Assembly: GCF_006088715.1 (NCBI RefSeq)
Contig: NZ_CP030771.1
Span: forward strand, 10,042,001 to 10,106,000
Direction: 5' to 3'
DNA: 64,000 bases
Source of the DNA: Streptomyces sp. YIM 121038
GTDB lineage: Bacteria; Actinomycetota; Actinomycetes; Streptomycetales; Streptomycetaceae
The notes below the pieces were generated by a model. It was given only the letters and a program-made list of their open reading frames with translations, did not search any database and was not told the origin of the DNA. The translations under genes and the position numbers were made by a program. Shown here one piece after another: positions 43,793 to 53,309 of the stretch; the stretch's first letter is position 1; each line of letters opens with the position of its first letter.

Positions 43793-45298
43793 GTGTCACA
43801 GCAGCAGCCCGGCCGCCGCACCGCGCTCAAGGCCGCGGGGGCCGGCGCCCTCGCCGTCGCCGCCGGTGCGGTGGCCGCCGCCCCGGCGCCCGCCCAGGAC
43901 AGCACGACCGCGACCCGGGGCGAGCGCGCTCTGGCCGCACAGCTGCGCCGCGCCCTGCCCGACGACCGGGTACTGGTCCGCGGGGACGCGGCCTACGACG
44001 CGGAGCGCGCCGCCTACCACCGGGTCATCGACCACCACCCGGCGGCGATCGTCGTGCCGTGCCACGCCGATGACATCGCCACCGCCGTACGCATCGCCTC
44101 CCACCACCGCGTGCCGATCGCCGTGCAGGCCACCGGCCACGGCATCGCCCGCTCCGCACACGGCGGACTGCTCATCAACACCCGCCGGCTCAAGCGCATC
44201 CGCATCGACGCCGCCCGGCGCACCGCCGTGGTGAGCCCCGGCGTGGTCTTCTCCGAACTCATCGACGCGGCCGCCGCCCACGGCCTGGCGCCCGCCAGCG
44301 GCTCGGCCGTGGACGTCAGCGTCACCGGGTACACCAGCGGCGGCGGCCTCCCGGTGATCGGACGCACCGTCGGCTTCGCGGCCGACCACGTCACCCGCGT
44401 CGACCTGGTCGACGCCAAGGGACGGCGGCGCAGGCTCACCCCGCACCGCGACGCCGACCTGTTCTGGGCGGTGCGCGGCGGCAAGTCCAACTTCGGCGTG
44501 ATCACCGAGATCGAGACGGCGCTCTTCCCCCTCACCCGCCTGTACGGCGGAAACATGCTGTTCACCGGCGGCGTACCCGAACTCCTCAAGACCTACCAGA
44601 AGTTCACCCGCACCCTCACCGAACGCATGACGACCTCACTGGTGATCGTGAACGTCCCCACCGACAGCCCCGCCTTCCCCGAGCCACTGCGCGGCAAGAC
44701 CCTCGCCAAGCTGCGCGTCGCCTTCACCGGCAACGCGGCCGAGGGCGAGAAACTGCTGCGCCCGCTGCGCGCCCTCGGCCCCGCCCAGGACAGCGTGGCC
44801 GAGATGCCCTACACCGACCTCGCGAAGATCTACGCCGACCCGGCGGGCCCGATCCGCACGCGCGAGCGCGCCGGTGCGCTGCGGGCACTGGACGACGCGA
44901 CCCTTGGGCGCCTGCTGCGCGCCGCGGGCCCCGACGCCGACCGCCCCCCGATGGTCGTCGAGATCCGCCACCTCGGCGGTGCGCTCGCCCGTGCCCCCAA
45001 GCACCCCAACGCGGTCGGACCGCGCGATGCCGCGTTCAACCTGTTCGTCGCGGACGTGGCCCCGGATCCGGCCAAGGACGCCGCCCTCGAAGCCGGGCAG
45101 CAGCAGGTCTTCGACATCCTCGGCCCCTCCCTGACCGGGCACACCCAGCCCAACTTCCTCACCGACCACGACAAGACCGCCACGCGCGTACGCCGCGCCT
45201 ACCGGCCGCGCGACTACGAACGCCTCACGACACTCAAGCGCCGCTACGACCGGCACAACCTCTTCCGCGTCAACCACAACATCCCACCCGCGGCCTGA
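43793..45298 (+). CDS. Tat-exported FAD-linked oxidase, monocovalent type
   Basis: A 501-residue protein with Tat signal GRRTALKAAGAGALAVAAGA and an FAD_binding_4 domain. VQATGHGIARSAHGG carries His116, the expected 8-alpha attachment. The place where bicovalent enzymes have Cys reads ASGSAVDVSVTGYTSGGGL, so no second link is possible, in contrast to the oxidase at 19953-21488. The C terminus ends YDRHNLFRVNHNIPP as in BBE-like proteins. The GTG start has an AAGGAA upstream. Likely a secreted carbohydrate or alcohol oxidase. Confidence 0.88.
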   Translation: MSQQQPGRRTALKAAGAGALAVAAGAVAAAPAPAQDSTTATRGERALAAQLRRALPDDRVLVRGDAAYDAERAAYHRVIDHHPAAIVVPCHADDIATAVRIASHHRVPIAVQATGHGIARSAHGGLLINTRRLKRIRIDAARRTAVVSPGVVFSELIDAAAAHGLAPASGSAVDVSVTGYTSGGGLPVIGRTVGFAADHVTRVDLVDAKGRRRRLTPHRDADLFWAVRGGKSNFGVITEIETALFPLTRLYGGNMLFTGGVPELLKTYQKFTRTLTERMTTSLVIVNVPTDSPAFPEPLRGKTLAKLRVAFTGNAAEGEKLLRPLRALGPAQDSVAEMPYTDLAKIYADPAGPIRTRERAGALRALDDATLGRLLRAAGPDADRPPMVVEIRHLGGALARAPKHPNAVGPRDAAFNLFVADVAPDPAKDAALEAGQQQVFDILGPSLTGHTQPNFLTDHDKTATRVRRAYRPRDYERLTTLKRRYDRHNLFRVNHNIPPAA

Positions 45299-45614
45299 CC
45301 GGCCGGGCCGGACACCGCACTCGCGGGCCGGGGCACGGCACCACGGCCTACGGCGCCGTCGGGCGGCTCGCGGAGGCCGTGCACCTGCGGTCGTGGAGGT
45401 GGCCGTGGGCCGGTCCGTAGGGCGTTGGGCTCCTCGGCTTGAGCTGTGGCCTCTCCCCGGTGACCCGGTGACCCGGTGACCAGCAGGCGCCGGGTGGCGC
45501 GAGGCGGCTACGAGCATCCCCGTCTGCGGTGTGGACCAAGTACGGGCCGGGCCGGGTTGCTGCTGACGGCCGCCGGCGGGACCCCGCGCCCGGGGGCCCC
45601 GCCGACAGGTGACG
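45299..45614. other. Intergenic gap with short tandem repeat
   Basis: This 316-base convergent gap contains three exact head-to-tail copies of CGGTGACC at 45458-45481. No gene or obvious terminator hairpin was found. Confidence 0.45.
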
Positions 45615-46466
45615 TCAGGCGGACCGGCCGACGTCGTCGAAGTCGGTGGAGGCCGAGAGCCCGGCCCATGCCCGCAGGTCGCGCTCGAAGGCGTCGCGTC
45701 CGGCCCGCACGAGCCGAAGCGCGTCGTTGCCCAGCAGCAGGCGCGCCGGCGGCTGGTCGGCCGCCACGATCCGCAGTACCGCGGCCGCGGCCTTGTCCGG
45801 GTCGCCCGGCTGGGTGCCGCTGCCGTGGACGCGCCGGGCGCGTATCGGCTCGAACAGCTCGTCGTAGTCGGCGATCGCCCGGGGCGAACGGATCATCGAG
45901 CGGCCGGACCAGTCGGTCCGGAAGCTGCCCGGCTCAACGGCGGTGACATGGATGCCGAAACCGGCGACCTCCTTGCCGAGCGTCTCGAGGATGCCCTCCA
46001 CCGCGAACTTGCTGCCGTGGTAGAAGCTGAGGCCCGGCATGGTGATCAGCCCGCCCATCGAGGTGACGGCGATGATGTGGCCCCGACGGCGCTCCCGCAT
46101 GTGCGGCAGAACCGCCTTGATCACCGCCACGGTTCCATGGACGTTCACCTCGAACTGGCGGCGGAGGTCGTCCATCGACGACTCCTCGAAGAGCCCGTCA
46201 TGGCCGTACCCGGCGTTGGCGACGAGTACGTCGACCGGGCCCAGATCGCGCTCGGTCTCGGCCACGACCGCGTCCACCGCGTCGTGGTCGGTCACGTCCA
46301 GGATGCGGGCGTGCGCGTCACCGGCGACCGCCTCAAAGCCCCGTGCGTCGGCGGGCGTGCGCACCGTGCCCACCACCCGGTGGCCCGCGGCCAGCGCCGC
46401 ACGCGCCAGGGCGCGGCCCAGGCCGGTGCTGACGCCGGTGATCAGGAATGTCTTGGTGTCCGACAC
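45615..46466 (-). CDS. Short-chain dehydrogenase (classical, oxidoreductase with TGVSTGLG motif)
   Basis: A 283-residue SDR starting at GTG 46466 behind AAGGGAA. Motifs are FLITGVSTGLGRALARAAL, VANAGYGHDGLFEE, TSMGGLITMPGLSFYHGSKF (catalytic Ser, Tyr, Lys) and VEPGSFRTDW. This group includes many reductases next to AraC- or XRE-type regulators. It is divergent from the XRE gene at 46671, which probably represses it. Confidence 0.9.
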   Translation of the reverse strand: MSDTKTFLITGVSTGLGRALARAALAAGHRVVGTVRTPADARGFEAVAGDAHARILDVTDHDAVDAVVAETERDLGPVDVLVANAGYGHDGLFEESSMDDLRRQFEVNVHGTVAVIKAVLPHMRERRRGHIIAVTSMGGLITMPGLSFYHGSKFAVEGILETLGKEVAGFGIHVTAVEPGSFRTDWSGRSMIRSPRAIADYDELFEPIRARRVHGSGTQPGDPDKAAAAVLRIVAADQPPARLLLGNDALRLVRAGRDAFERDLRAWAGLSASTDFDDVGRSA

Positions 46467-46670
46467 AGGAGTTCCCTTCGTACGATGCGAACGCAGACCC
46501 ACCGCGGCGGTCAGGCCCGGCCGGTCTCGACACGCTCCACTTCAGCACCCGAATGGGCCACTGACCGTCTTCCCGGGGGCCCGCTCCGCCCCCGGGACAG
46601 CCCGACCGGGGGACTGCCAGTCCCCCCTTCGCGAACCATCCGGCCGATCTTGGGCCCTATCGTGAACGGC

Positions 46671-47552
46671 ATGGACCGCAACACAGCTCTCGGTGAATTC
46701 CTCCGCTCCCGGCGGGCACGGATCACCCCGCGCCAGGCGGGCCTGCCCGACGACGGCGGCACCCGGCGCGTGCCAGGACTGCGCCGCGAAGAGATCGCCC
46801 ACCTGGCGGGCGTGAGCGTCGACTACTACGTACGTATGGAACGCGGACGCCGGCTGAACGTCTCCGAGACCGTCCTGGACGCCATCTCCCGCGCGCTGCG
46901 CCTCGACCCCGTCGAACGCACCCACCTGTTCCAGCTCGCCAAGCCCGTCACGGGCAGGCCCCGCCGCACGGCAACGCGTCCGCAGCCGGTCCGCCCGGGG
47001 CTGCACGACCTGCTCCGGATCCTCGAACACACCCCCGCCCTGGTACTGGGACGGCGACTGGACGTACTCGCCTCCAACCAGATGGCACGTGCGCTGCTCA
47101 CCGACTTCGACGCGCTGGCGCACCGCGAGCGGAACCTGGTGCGGTTCATGTTCGGCGACGAGACCGCCCGCTCGCTGTACACCCACTGGGACACCCACGC
47201 CCGGGACATCGTCGCCTCGCTGCGGCGCGACGCCGGACGCCACCCCCACGACCCGCTCCTTGCCGAACTCGTCGGTGAACTCTCCATCGCGGATGAGGAC
47301 TTCCGCCGCTGGTGGGCCGACCAGAACGTGCACCGCCACACGCATGGCAGCAAACACTTCCACCACCCGATCGTCGGCCCGCTCACCCTCAACTACGAGT
47401 CCCTCACCCTGCCCGCCGATCCCGACCAGCGGCTGAGCGTCTACACCGCCGAAGCAGGCTCCAGCTCCGAAGAGGCACTCCGCCTCCTGGCCGCGTGGAT
47501 ACGCCAGCCCGAGACCCCGCACGAGCAGCACGCACAGCGTCCTCGGCCTTAG
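46671..47552 (+). CDS. XRE/MmyB-type transcriptional regulator
   Basis: A 293-residue protein with an N-terminal HTH_31 domain (LGEFLRSRRARITPRQAGLP, then PGLRREEIAHLAGVSVDYYV) and the MmyB-like C-terminal ligand domain (ALLTDFDALAHRERNLVRFM and HPIVGPLTLNYESLTLP). This pairing is very common in Streptomyces, usually next to a divergent SDR gene as here. It likely senses a small molecule; methylene-bridged fatty acid binding has been reported for the domain type. Confidence 0.92.
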   Translation: MDRNTALGEFLRSRRARITPRQAGLPDDGGTRRVPGLRREEIAHLAGVSVDYYVRMERGRRLNVSETVLDAISRALRLDPVERTHLFQLAKPVTGRPRRTATRPQPVRPGLHDLLRILEHTPALVLGRRLDVLASNQMARALLTDFDALAHRERNLVRFMFGDETARSLYTHWDTHARDIVASLRRDAGRHPHDPLLAELVGELSIADEDFRRWWADQNVHRHTHGSKHFHHPIVGPLTLNYESLTLPADPDQRLSVYTAEAGSSSEEALRLLAAWIRQPETPHEQHAQRPRP

Positions 47553-47703
47553 CCCGGACTGTTCGTCATGGCCCGGGTGGCGGCTGGGGGAGCGTGCTCG
47601 CAGTGTCTGGGGCACATCCTCTTGCCGCAGGCCAGGGTTGCTTGAGTGCTTCAAGTCTGGTGTGAGGAAGCCGCATCGGGACCCCTCCCGGTCCAGTGCT
47701 TTT

Positions 47704-48729
47704 ATGCTCCGCGAAGTGACTTCAGCAAAGACGCGCAAACCACCGACGCCGGTCATGTGGGCGGTCGTGATCTGGGGGGTCCTGGCCGTCACGCCTCTGG
47801 CGATCGTACTCGTCGCGCTCATACGAGGCGCGCCGCAGTGGCTCCTGTTCGCCCTGCTGACGGTCCTGCCGGGCTCGATAGCCTGGGGGCTGTGGCAGGG
47901 GAATCGTGGTGCCAGGTTCTGCGGCATTTTCTTCGGCTTCATGACTGTGGGGCTGGGAATCCTGATGATTCTCCTGCTTGCCGTCCCCTGGGCCGGTCTC
48001 GTAGTCACGGGCGAGTCCGCGCTGGCGCACGAGCCAGCCGATGTTCGCCCCATCGCCCATCGGCGCGGGATGACTGCGAACCCCCGGGGCGCCGGGCCGT
48101 GTTGGACGGGGTGGACGTCGATGCCCGGGCGAGCGCCGCGCTCGATGGCGGTGGTGCGGTGGCCGGCGTCCGCTCACTCCTTCGAGACGCGCGGGTGGGC
48201 GGCCACGATCCCCTCCGCCTGCTGCGTGGGCAGCGCGGGGGCGCAGGACGCCGCGTGCTGGCAGGCCGCCGTCACCAGGGAGACGCAGGGCCAGCAGCGG
48301 ACCTTCACCGCGCGGTGCGTCACCGCCGAGGCGGAACAGCCCATCCACGAAGTGGGGTTCGGCGATGCCCCGGACCGGCCGCAGGCGCCGGGCCTGCTCC
48401 CGCTGCCGACGGCGCCGCAGGCCGCGGCCATCGCACTGGCAGGAAACGGCGCGGACTTCACGACCGAGTTCCTGCAGATGGCGGGCACCGGCACGTTCAC
48501 CGTGGACCAGGTCCTGGACGAGGCGGCCGCCACCGCCGCTTCGTGCGGGCTGCTGGCACTGCGCGAGGCCCAGCACGCGGGCCATCCGAGGGGCCTTGCG
48601 GCACCATCAAGTGGTGACGGAACCGAGCGGCGAGACGGGGCCGCACCGTCCCTCCTGCGCGGGATCTGGCGGGAGGTCAACGAGGCCGTGCACCGGTGCG
48701 GAGTCACGCGGCCTCATGGCGGCTACTGA
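47704..48729 (+). CDS. Hypothetical membrane protein with atypical C-terminal half
   Basis: A 341-residue reading frame. The first about 105 residues have three hydrophobic segments (VMWAVVIWGVLAVTPLAIVL, WLLFALLTVLPGSIAW, GIFFGFMTVGLGILMILLLA). From about residue 120 the sequence is soluble, with protein-like IHEVGFGDAPDRPQAPGLL and FTVDQVLDEAAATAASCGLL. Around 48090-48220 a second frame (VLDGVDVDARASAALDGG) reads more naturally, so two gene pieces may have been fused by a frameshift. Function unknown. Confidence 0.45.
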   Translation: MLREVTSAKTRKPPTPVMWAVVIWGVLAVTPLAIVLVALIRGAPQWLLFALLTVLPGSIAWGLWQGNRGARFCGIFFGFMTVGLGILMILLLAVPWAGLVVTGESALAHEPADVRPIAHRRGMTANPRGAGPCWTGWTSMPGRAPRSMAVVRWPASAHSFETRGWAATIPSACCVGSAGAQDAACWQAAVTRETQGQQRTFTARCVTAEAEQPIHEVGFGDAPDRPQAPGLLPLPTAPQAAAIALAGNGADFTTEFLQMAGTGTFTVDQVLDEAAATAASCGLLALREAQHAGHPRGLAAPSSGDGTERRDGAAPSLLRGIWREVNEAVHRCGVTRPHGGY

Positions 48730-48754
48730 CCCATGCTGGTGCTCGCCCCATGGG

Positions 48755-48943
48755 TCAGGCGGCGCGGGTGTAGCGGTCGGTGGCCGCGGTGCGGGCGGCC
48801 GTCAGGCGGGCCTCGGCCCCTTCCCGGCCGAGGACCCGGCGGCGCGGCTTGGCGGCCTTGAGGGCTTCGCGTACGAGGCGGTGGTGGGCGGCCTGGGCGG
48901 CGAGCTCGGCGGTGCGGAACTGGTGGATTTCGTAGTCGAACAT
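48755..48943 (-). CDS. Small basic protein, copy B
   Basis: A 62-residue protein, [20 protein letters not shown]..., nearly identical in pattern to copy A at 35240-35428 (most changes conservative). The ribosome binding site GGGGGAGAAG and a leader of about 40 bases are almost unchanged between copies. Conservation of both coding and control sequence argues that both are expressed. Confidence 0.82.
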   Translation of the reverse strand: MFDYEIHQFRTAELAAQAAHHRLVREALKAAKPRRRVLGREGAEARLTAARTAATDRYTRAA

Positions 48944-49017
48944 TTTCTTCTCCCCCTGGGCTTTGGTGTCTCGCTCTGTGCGATGACTCCACTCTCGCTT
49001 CCCAGGAGGGGCCGGGG

Positions 49018-49078
49018 CATCGGGAAGGTTCCGCATCTTCCGGCGGGGCGGGTCCTTAGGCGTACGGGAGGTCCTTAG
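49018..49078 (-). promoter_or_regulatory. Conserved control region of small-protein copy B
   Basis: On the minus strand CTAAGG occurs at 49078-49073 and 49059-49054, 19 bases apart as in copy A, followed by GGAAGATGCGGAACCTTCCC near 49018-49043. Sequence between the repeats has diverged while spacing is kept, suggesting a factor bound to two helix faces or a -35/-10-like relationship. Confidence 0.6.
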
Positions 49079-49202
49079 CTCCCTGGCCAGGCCTCGTGGC
49101 CGCTGGGTTGCCCCCGCCCGTTCACCCCCTCTTGGGCAGGGCCATGATGGGGGCAGGCAGGGTTCGCATTCCCCGTTCCGTCACCGGGGTGAGGAAGCCG
49201 AC

Positions 49203-49462
49203 ATGAGCGACAGCCCGAGCGCCAACGACACTGCGGCGACCTTGTACGGGCCGGTCTCTCTCGGTCTGGGGGCGCCGCGGTCACCGCCTCCGTCTTCAGC
49301 GCCGTCATCGGCATCGCGTTCGCTCTGCTGACGGGCGTCCTCGCGGTGACCTTCGGCCTGCTGGGGCTGGCCAGCGGCTTCAACCGGAATCAGTCGCTGG
49401 CCGGAGTGCTCACCGGGAGCGTCGGTGTGATCTTCTTCGCCGTCCTCGTCGGAGGGATCTAA
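49203..49462 (+). pseudogene. Small membrane protein gene with one-base frameshift
   Basis: The gene starts well (GAGGAAG, then MSDSPSANDTAATLYGPVSL) but the frame is lost at a run of five G at about 49267-49271. One added G restores AAVTASVFSAVIGIAFALLT and GSVGVIFFAVLVGGI-stop, two hydrophobic helices. The break is either a true slippage mutation, a sequencing error in a homopolymer, or a phase-variable site. Confidence 0.65.
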
Positions 49463-49658
49463 GGTCTCTGGCCTGGGCGGCAGCACTGGCCCGCCTGGCC
49501 AAACGCCTGCTCCCGCGCGGCGGGTGGACGTCCGCAGCCCCTCCGATCCCCATGGCGCGGTGCACGCCACGCCGGAGAAAGCGAGCGCCGGGCATCAGCT
49601 GGACTCGAAACGCCCCCGCCAGCCGCGGGCGCGGAGCAAGAGGACGTGGTGGACCCCC

Positions 49659-50204
<546 letters not shown>

Positions 50205-50689
50205 GCGTGGGTCATGGGGGAGTGGCCGGTGGTGAGGAAGTCGTGGATCGCGGCGAGGTAGACGGTGCGCTGGATGAGGCCGTTGCGGTGGGTGTCGAGG
50301 GCAGTGAAGGCGGCGTCGGCGCCTTCGGGGCTGTTGCCGGTGGCCGCGCGCAGCCGGGTGAACTCGTCGCGGGTGAGGTGTCCGTCACCGTCGTGGTCGG
50401 CGAGATCGAAGAGGGAGCCGAGGGCGGGGCGGCAGGATTCTTCGAAGGCGTCGTGTCCGGCCCAGTCGCGGTATTCCTCGTAGGTGACGGTGCCGTCCGC
50501 GTTGCTGTCCATCTGGCGGAACACCTCTTCGTGGGCCGCGCGGGCGGCGGCCACCAAGGCATGCTCTGGGTCCCGGCCGCAGGCGTCCGCAGCCCGGTCG
50601 ACCCGGCCGAGGTATTCGGCCCGGGTGATGACTCCGTCGCCGTCGACATCCAGCATGGCGAAGATTCGCCGCTTTGCGGTGTCCGACAT

Positions 50690-51269
50690 TCCGTCACTTC
50701 CGTTTCTCCGTAGCCGATCGTCCTCCCCCGGGAAACGCAACGCCTCAGGACGGGGTTGGTTACTGTGCTCGGCAGTGTCCTCTATGCCCCCAAGCGGGGC
50801 AGGGAGGACACTGCCGAGCACCCAGAGCCCCTGTCCGGCCGGATCATCGACGCCGACAGGGGCACCCTGGCTCTGTGGTGGGGGAGTCCGGGGTCCCACA
50901 ACCGCTGCTTACCGGCTTGCTCCTGGCGCGGGCCGCCTCGCTGTTCTCGCGCACTGCCGTCCGTCGTCTGGGCTCCGGGTGGCCACGCCCTGCTCCAGCG
51001 CATTCGCCGCGGGCTCCCCGGCAGGCGTGCAGCTGGCATCGGCGGTGCTGGGGGAGCGGGGACCACCCGTGCACGCGCGGGACGGACGCAGGGCCTGGCT
51101 GAGGTGGGCGGCGGCCCACCGGGCGCGAGTCGCGGGCCGGGTCGGTGCCGAGTTGCCCGCACACAACCGACCGCCGGCCTCAACCTGCCTGGCCTCGCCT
51201 TCAGTGCAGGCCGCCCTGTCCCTCAGGCACTCCCGCCTCGGGCCCCTGGGGACGACGAAAGCCTGCGTT
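50690..51269. other. Gap with long hairpin, no supported gene
   Basis: The stretch upstream of the EF-hand gene holds the hairpin at 50767-50819 and then sequence open in several frames but with shifting, unconvincing translations. It grades into a protease remnant at about 51270, so much of it may be decayed coding DNA. Confidence 0.45.
50767..50819. repeat. Perfect 16-bp inverted repeat (long hairpin)
   Basis: GCTCGGCAGTGTCCTC (50767-50782) and GAGGACACTGCCGAGC (50804-50819) are perfect complements. Inside, GCCCC/GGGGC adds 5 more pairs. It lies about 80 bases upstream of the EF-hand gene. A terminator, a dimeric operator or the end of a lost mobile element are possible. Confidence 0.8.
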
Positions 51270-51514
51270 TGCTGCTTGCAGTGCCAGCTCGTCTACGGTA
51301 CCGACCAGGAGATTCATCCCGCGATGGCCTGCGCCGGGCTGCATCTGACCGCACGGGGTATCTGTATCGTGACGACGGCGGCCCCGCCTTCAATGGCGAC
51401 GGCGCCCTCACCGCGCTGGCCACCAGGCCCTCTCCCGGGTGCAACAGCCTGCTCAAGCCCGACATCTGCACCGCCGTCCCGCCCTACACCGACTGGATCA
51501 ACGACGACAGGTAG
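51270..51514 (+). pseudogene. C-terminal remnant of a trypsin-like serine protease
   Basis: One frame gives VYGTDQEIHPAMACAGLHLT and another YRDDGGPAFNGDGALTAL, then SPGCNSLLKPDICTAVPPYT, DWINDD-stop. Together they match the S1 protease C terminus (CAG...GDSGGP...YTDWI). The frames are offset near 51360, and the catalytic Ser of GDSGGP is Asp here, so the gene is dead. Confidence 0.6.
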
Positions 51515-51646
51515 CCGGCCCGCCCCCCCGCTACGCCGCGGGCCCGTGCGGGAGCCGGGGCTTCCGCACGGGCCCGCGGCGAGACGGCCGGTGCGAGGCC
51601 GGCCTTCGCGTGAGATGAGCGGGGCGGCTCATCTCCGCAGCCGGTG

Positions 51647-52192
51647 CTACGAGGCGCCCCCGGCCACGCGGGCCAGTACCGCCTCGCGCAGCCCCGCGCG
51701 GTCGACCTCCAGGGCGTTCAGGACGTCCAGGCCACGGCCTTCTCCTGCGGCCAGCAGACCGAGCAGGATGTGTTCGGTGCCGAATCTGTCGTGGCCGAGC
51801 GCATGCGCCTCGCTCAGGGTCTGTTCGAGGGCTTTGGTGGCGTCCTGGGTGTAGGTGGGCCGGGGGTACTGGAAGGCGCCGGGGCCGAAGTTGTCGTCGG
51901 CCTTGCGCTGGATCTCCTCGACGTCGATGCCGAGGGAGGACAGGGCGTCCTTCGCGCCTTGCCCGCCGGTTGTGGCGACTCCGGCGGCTTCCAGGATGCG
52001 GAGGGTCTCCTGCCTGATCCGCGCTTGCTCGACGCCCTGCTTGCGCAGTACCTCCCCGGCCGTGCTCCGGTCGGTGCCGGCCAGGCCGAGCAGGAGGTGT
52101 TCCGTGCCGATGAAGTCGTGGCCGAGGGCGATCGCCTCGTCCTGGGCCAGGGTCACGGCGTGCCGTGCCCGGTCGGTGAAGAACTCGAACAT
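51647..52192 (-). CDS. Clp N-terminal (Clp R) domain protein without ATPase
   Basis: A 181-residue protein with two Clp R repeats: MFEFFTDRARHAVTLAQDEA, GHDFIGTEHLLLGLAG at residues 1-70 and the matching ALEQTLSEAHALGHDRFGTE, HILLGLLAAGEGRG at about 115-170. ClpC uses this domain to receive adaptors or substrates; here no AAA+ module follows, so it may be an adaptor or decoy. AAGGAG lies upstream. It begins one base after the stop codon of the HTH gene, forming a two-gene operon. Confidence 0.88.
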   Translation of the reverse strand: MFEFFTDRARHAVTLAQDEAIALGHDFIGTEHLLLGLAGTDRSTAGEVLRKQGVEQARIRQETLRILEAAGVATTGGQGAKDALSSLGIDVEEIQRKADDNFGPGAFQYPRPTYTQDATKALEQTLSEAHALGHDRFGTEHILLGLLAAGEGRGLDVLNALEVDRAGLREAVLARVAGGAS

Positions 52193-52193
52193 C

Positions 52194-52436
52194 CTACTTC
52201 TCCTTGCCTTCGGCTTTACGCCTGCTCGCATGCTTCTCGTGCACTGACTGCCGGCTGACGTTCAGCGATGTGGCGATGCTCTGCCAGGACCAGCCCTGGC
52301 TGCGGGCGTTGTCGACGTGGACCCGCTCGAGTTCCTCCAGCAGGCGGCGCAGGGCGACGACGGCCTGCAGTCCGATCTCGGGGTCTTTGTCGGTGACCTG
52401 TCCGGCCAGCGAGGCCGGTGTGTCCTCAGCTCCCAT
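52194..52436 (-). CDS. Small HTH regulator of the Clp-N operon
   Basis: An 80-residue protein starting MGAEDTPASLAGQVTDKDPE with a C-terminal helix-turn-helix (SQGWSWQSIATSLNVSRQSV, then HEKHASRRK). Genes for this HTH type and a Clp-N protein often form pairs in actinobacteria. The ATG at 52436 lies 5 bases from a perfect palindrome at 52441-52456, which implies autoregulation. Confidence 0.85.
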   Translation of the reverse strand: MGAEDTPASLAGQVTDKDPEIGLQAVVALRRLLEELERVHVDNARSQGWSWQSIATSLNVSRQSVHEKHASRRKAEGKEK

Positions 52437-52440
52437 ATCT

Positions 52441-52484
52441 GTCAGGGTGCCCTGACGTGCAACGAGTGTCAAGACACCCTGACA
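52441..52484. promoter_or_regulatory. Palindromic operator before the HTH/Clp-N operon
   Basis: GTCAGGGTGCCCTGAC (52441-52456) is a palindrome with 7-base arms. GTGTCAAGACAC (52466-52477), with 5-base arms, runs into another CCCTGACA half-site. TTGACA on the minus strand (52472-52467) could be the -35. Very likely the operator of the adjacent HTH protein. Confidence 0.6.
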
Positions 52485-52838
52485 AGCGGCGTCGGCGCCA
52501 CGTTGCTGACCTACGAGGCCGGCGCAGGGACCGCGTGTCGCTCGTCAGCTCTTCTCATGCCGTTCACCGTGCCCATCAAGCCGCCGAACCCCGCACGTGC
52601 GCCTCGCCGTCCCCCGGACCCTGCACGCGCCAGGTGGGCCGTTACGCGAGCAGGGGCTGTGGAGGTGTCCCTGCGGTGGCCGGGCCGTCAGCTTGTGGAG
52701 TACGACGGCGCGGCCGTAGCCCAGTCTTCGGCTGCCGGGGCCGGGGAGCTGCCATGCTCTCGCCGCTGGCCGAGCGGCCAAGACACCCACGGCGCAGAAT
52801 CCGCGCCACATGAAAAGACAAACGGGGAAACACCAAGC
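52485..52838. other. Divergent gap before the truncated secreted-protein gene
   Basis: This 354-base stretch separates the HTH/Clp-N operon from the plus-strand gene remnant. GGGGAAA upstream of 52839 could serve as its ribosome binding site. I see no RNA or other gene. Confidence 0.35.
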
Positions 52839-53309
52839 ATGTACAACAGCTCGTCCAACCGCGCCCCTTCCGCGCGCACTTGCACCGCGTTACTGGCGGT
52901 GATCACGGCAGGCGCCATCTTTACGACCTCAGCAGCCGCATACGCCTCCGACGCCGAGGCACCCAGGTCGGCAAACGGAGCATCGGCCCCTGCCCTCGCG
53001 AACGCCGACGTGGAGGAGCTCCTGGAGCCCCTTGTGGCCATACCTGATGACGTCCTCGCACAGGGAGGCGAGGCCACGCTCGCTCACCTCGCTGTGAGTG
53101 ATTCGTGGTGGCCAGAACGGGTTCAGGGTGTGTTCGGGTGCAGCCGGTCGGTTCCCTCGCGGGTCGGTGGCTGGCGGGTCGCGTGCCCCGGAGCGTACGC
53201 CGTGCCGCCACCCCTTTTGAGTGCATTCCTGGCCGGAGGGCAGCGGGCTCGCGGACACGGCTGCTGTTGTGGAACCGGATACCGCCCGCAAACAGAACAG
53301 GGGTCCCTC
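52839..53309 (+). pseudogene. Secreted-protein gene lacking its own stop
   Basis: From ATG 52839 the frame encodes a signal peptide (CTALLAVITAGAIFTTSAAA, then YASDAEA) and a short acidic region (NADVEELLEPLVAIPDDVLA, QGGEATLAHL). After about 53095 the sequence turns into non-protein-like text and reads on in frame into the next gene without a stop. It is probably 3'-truncated, although a read-through fusion with the next secreted protein cannot be excluded. Confidence 0.45.
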
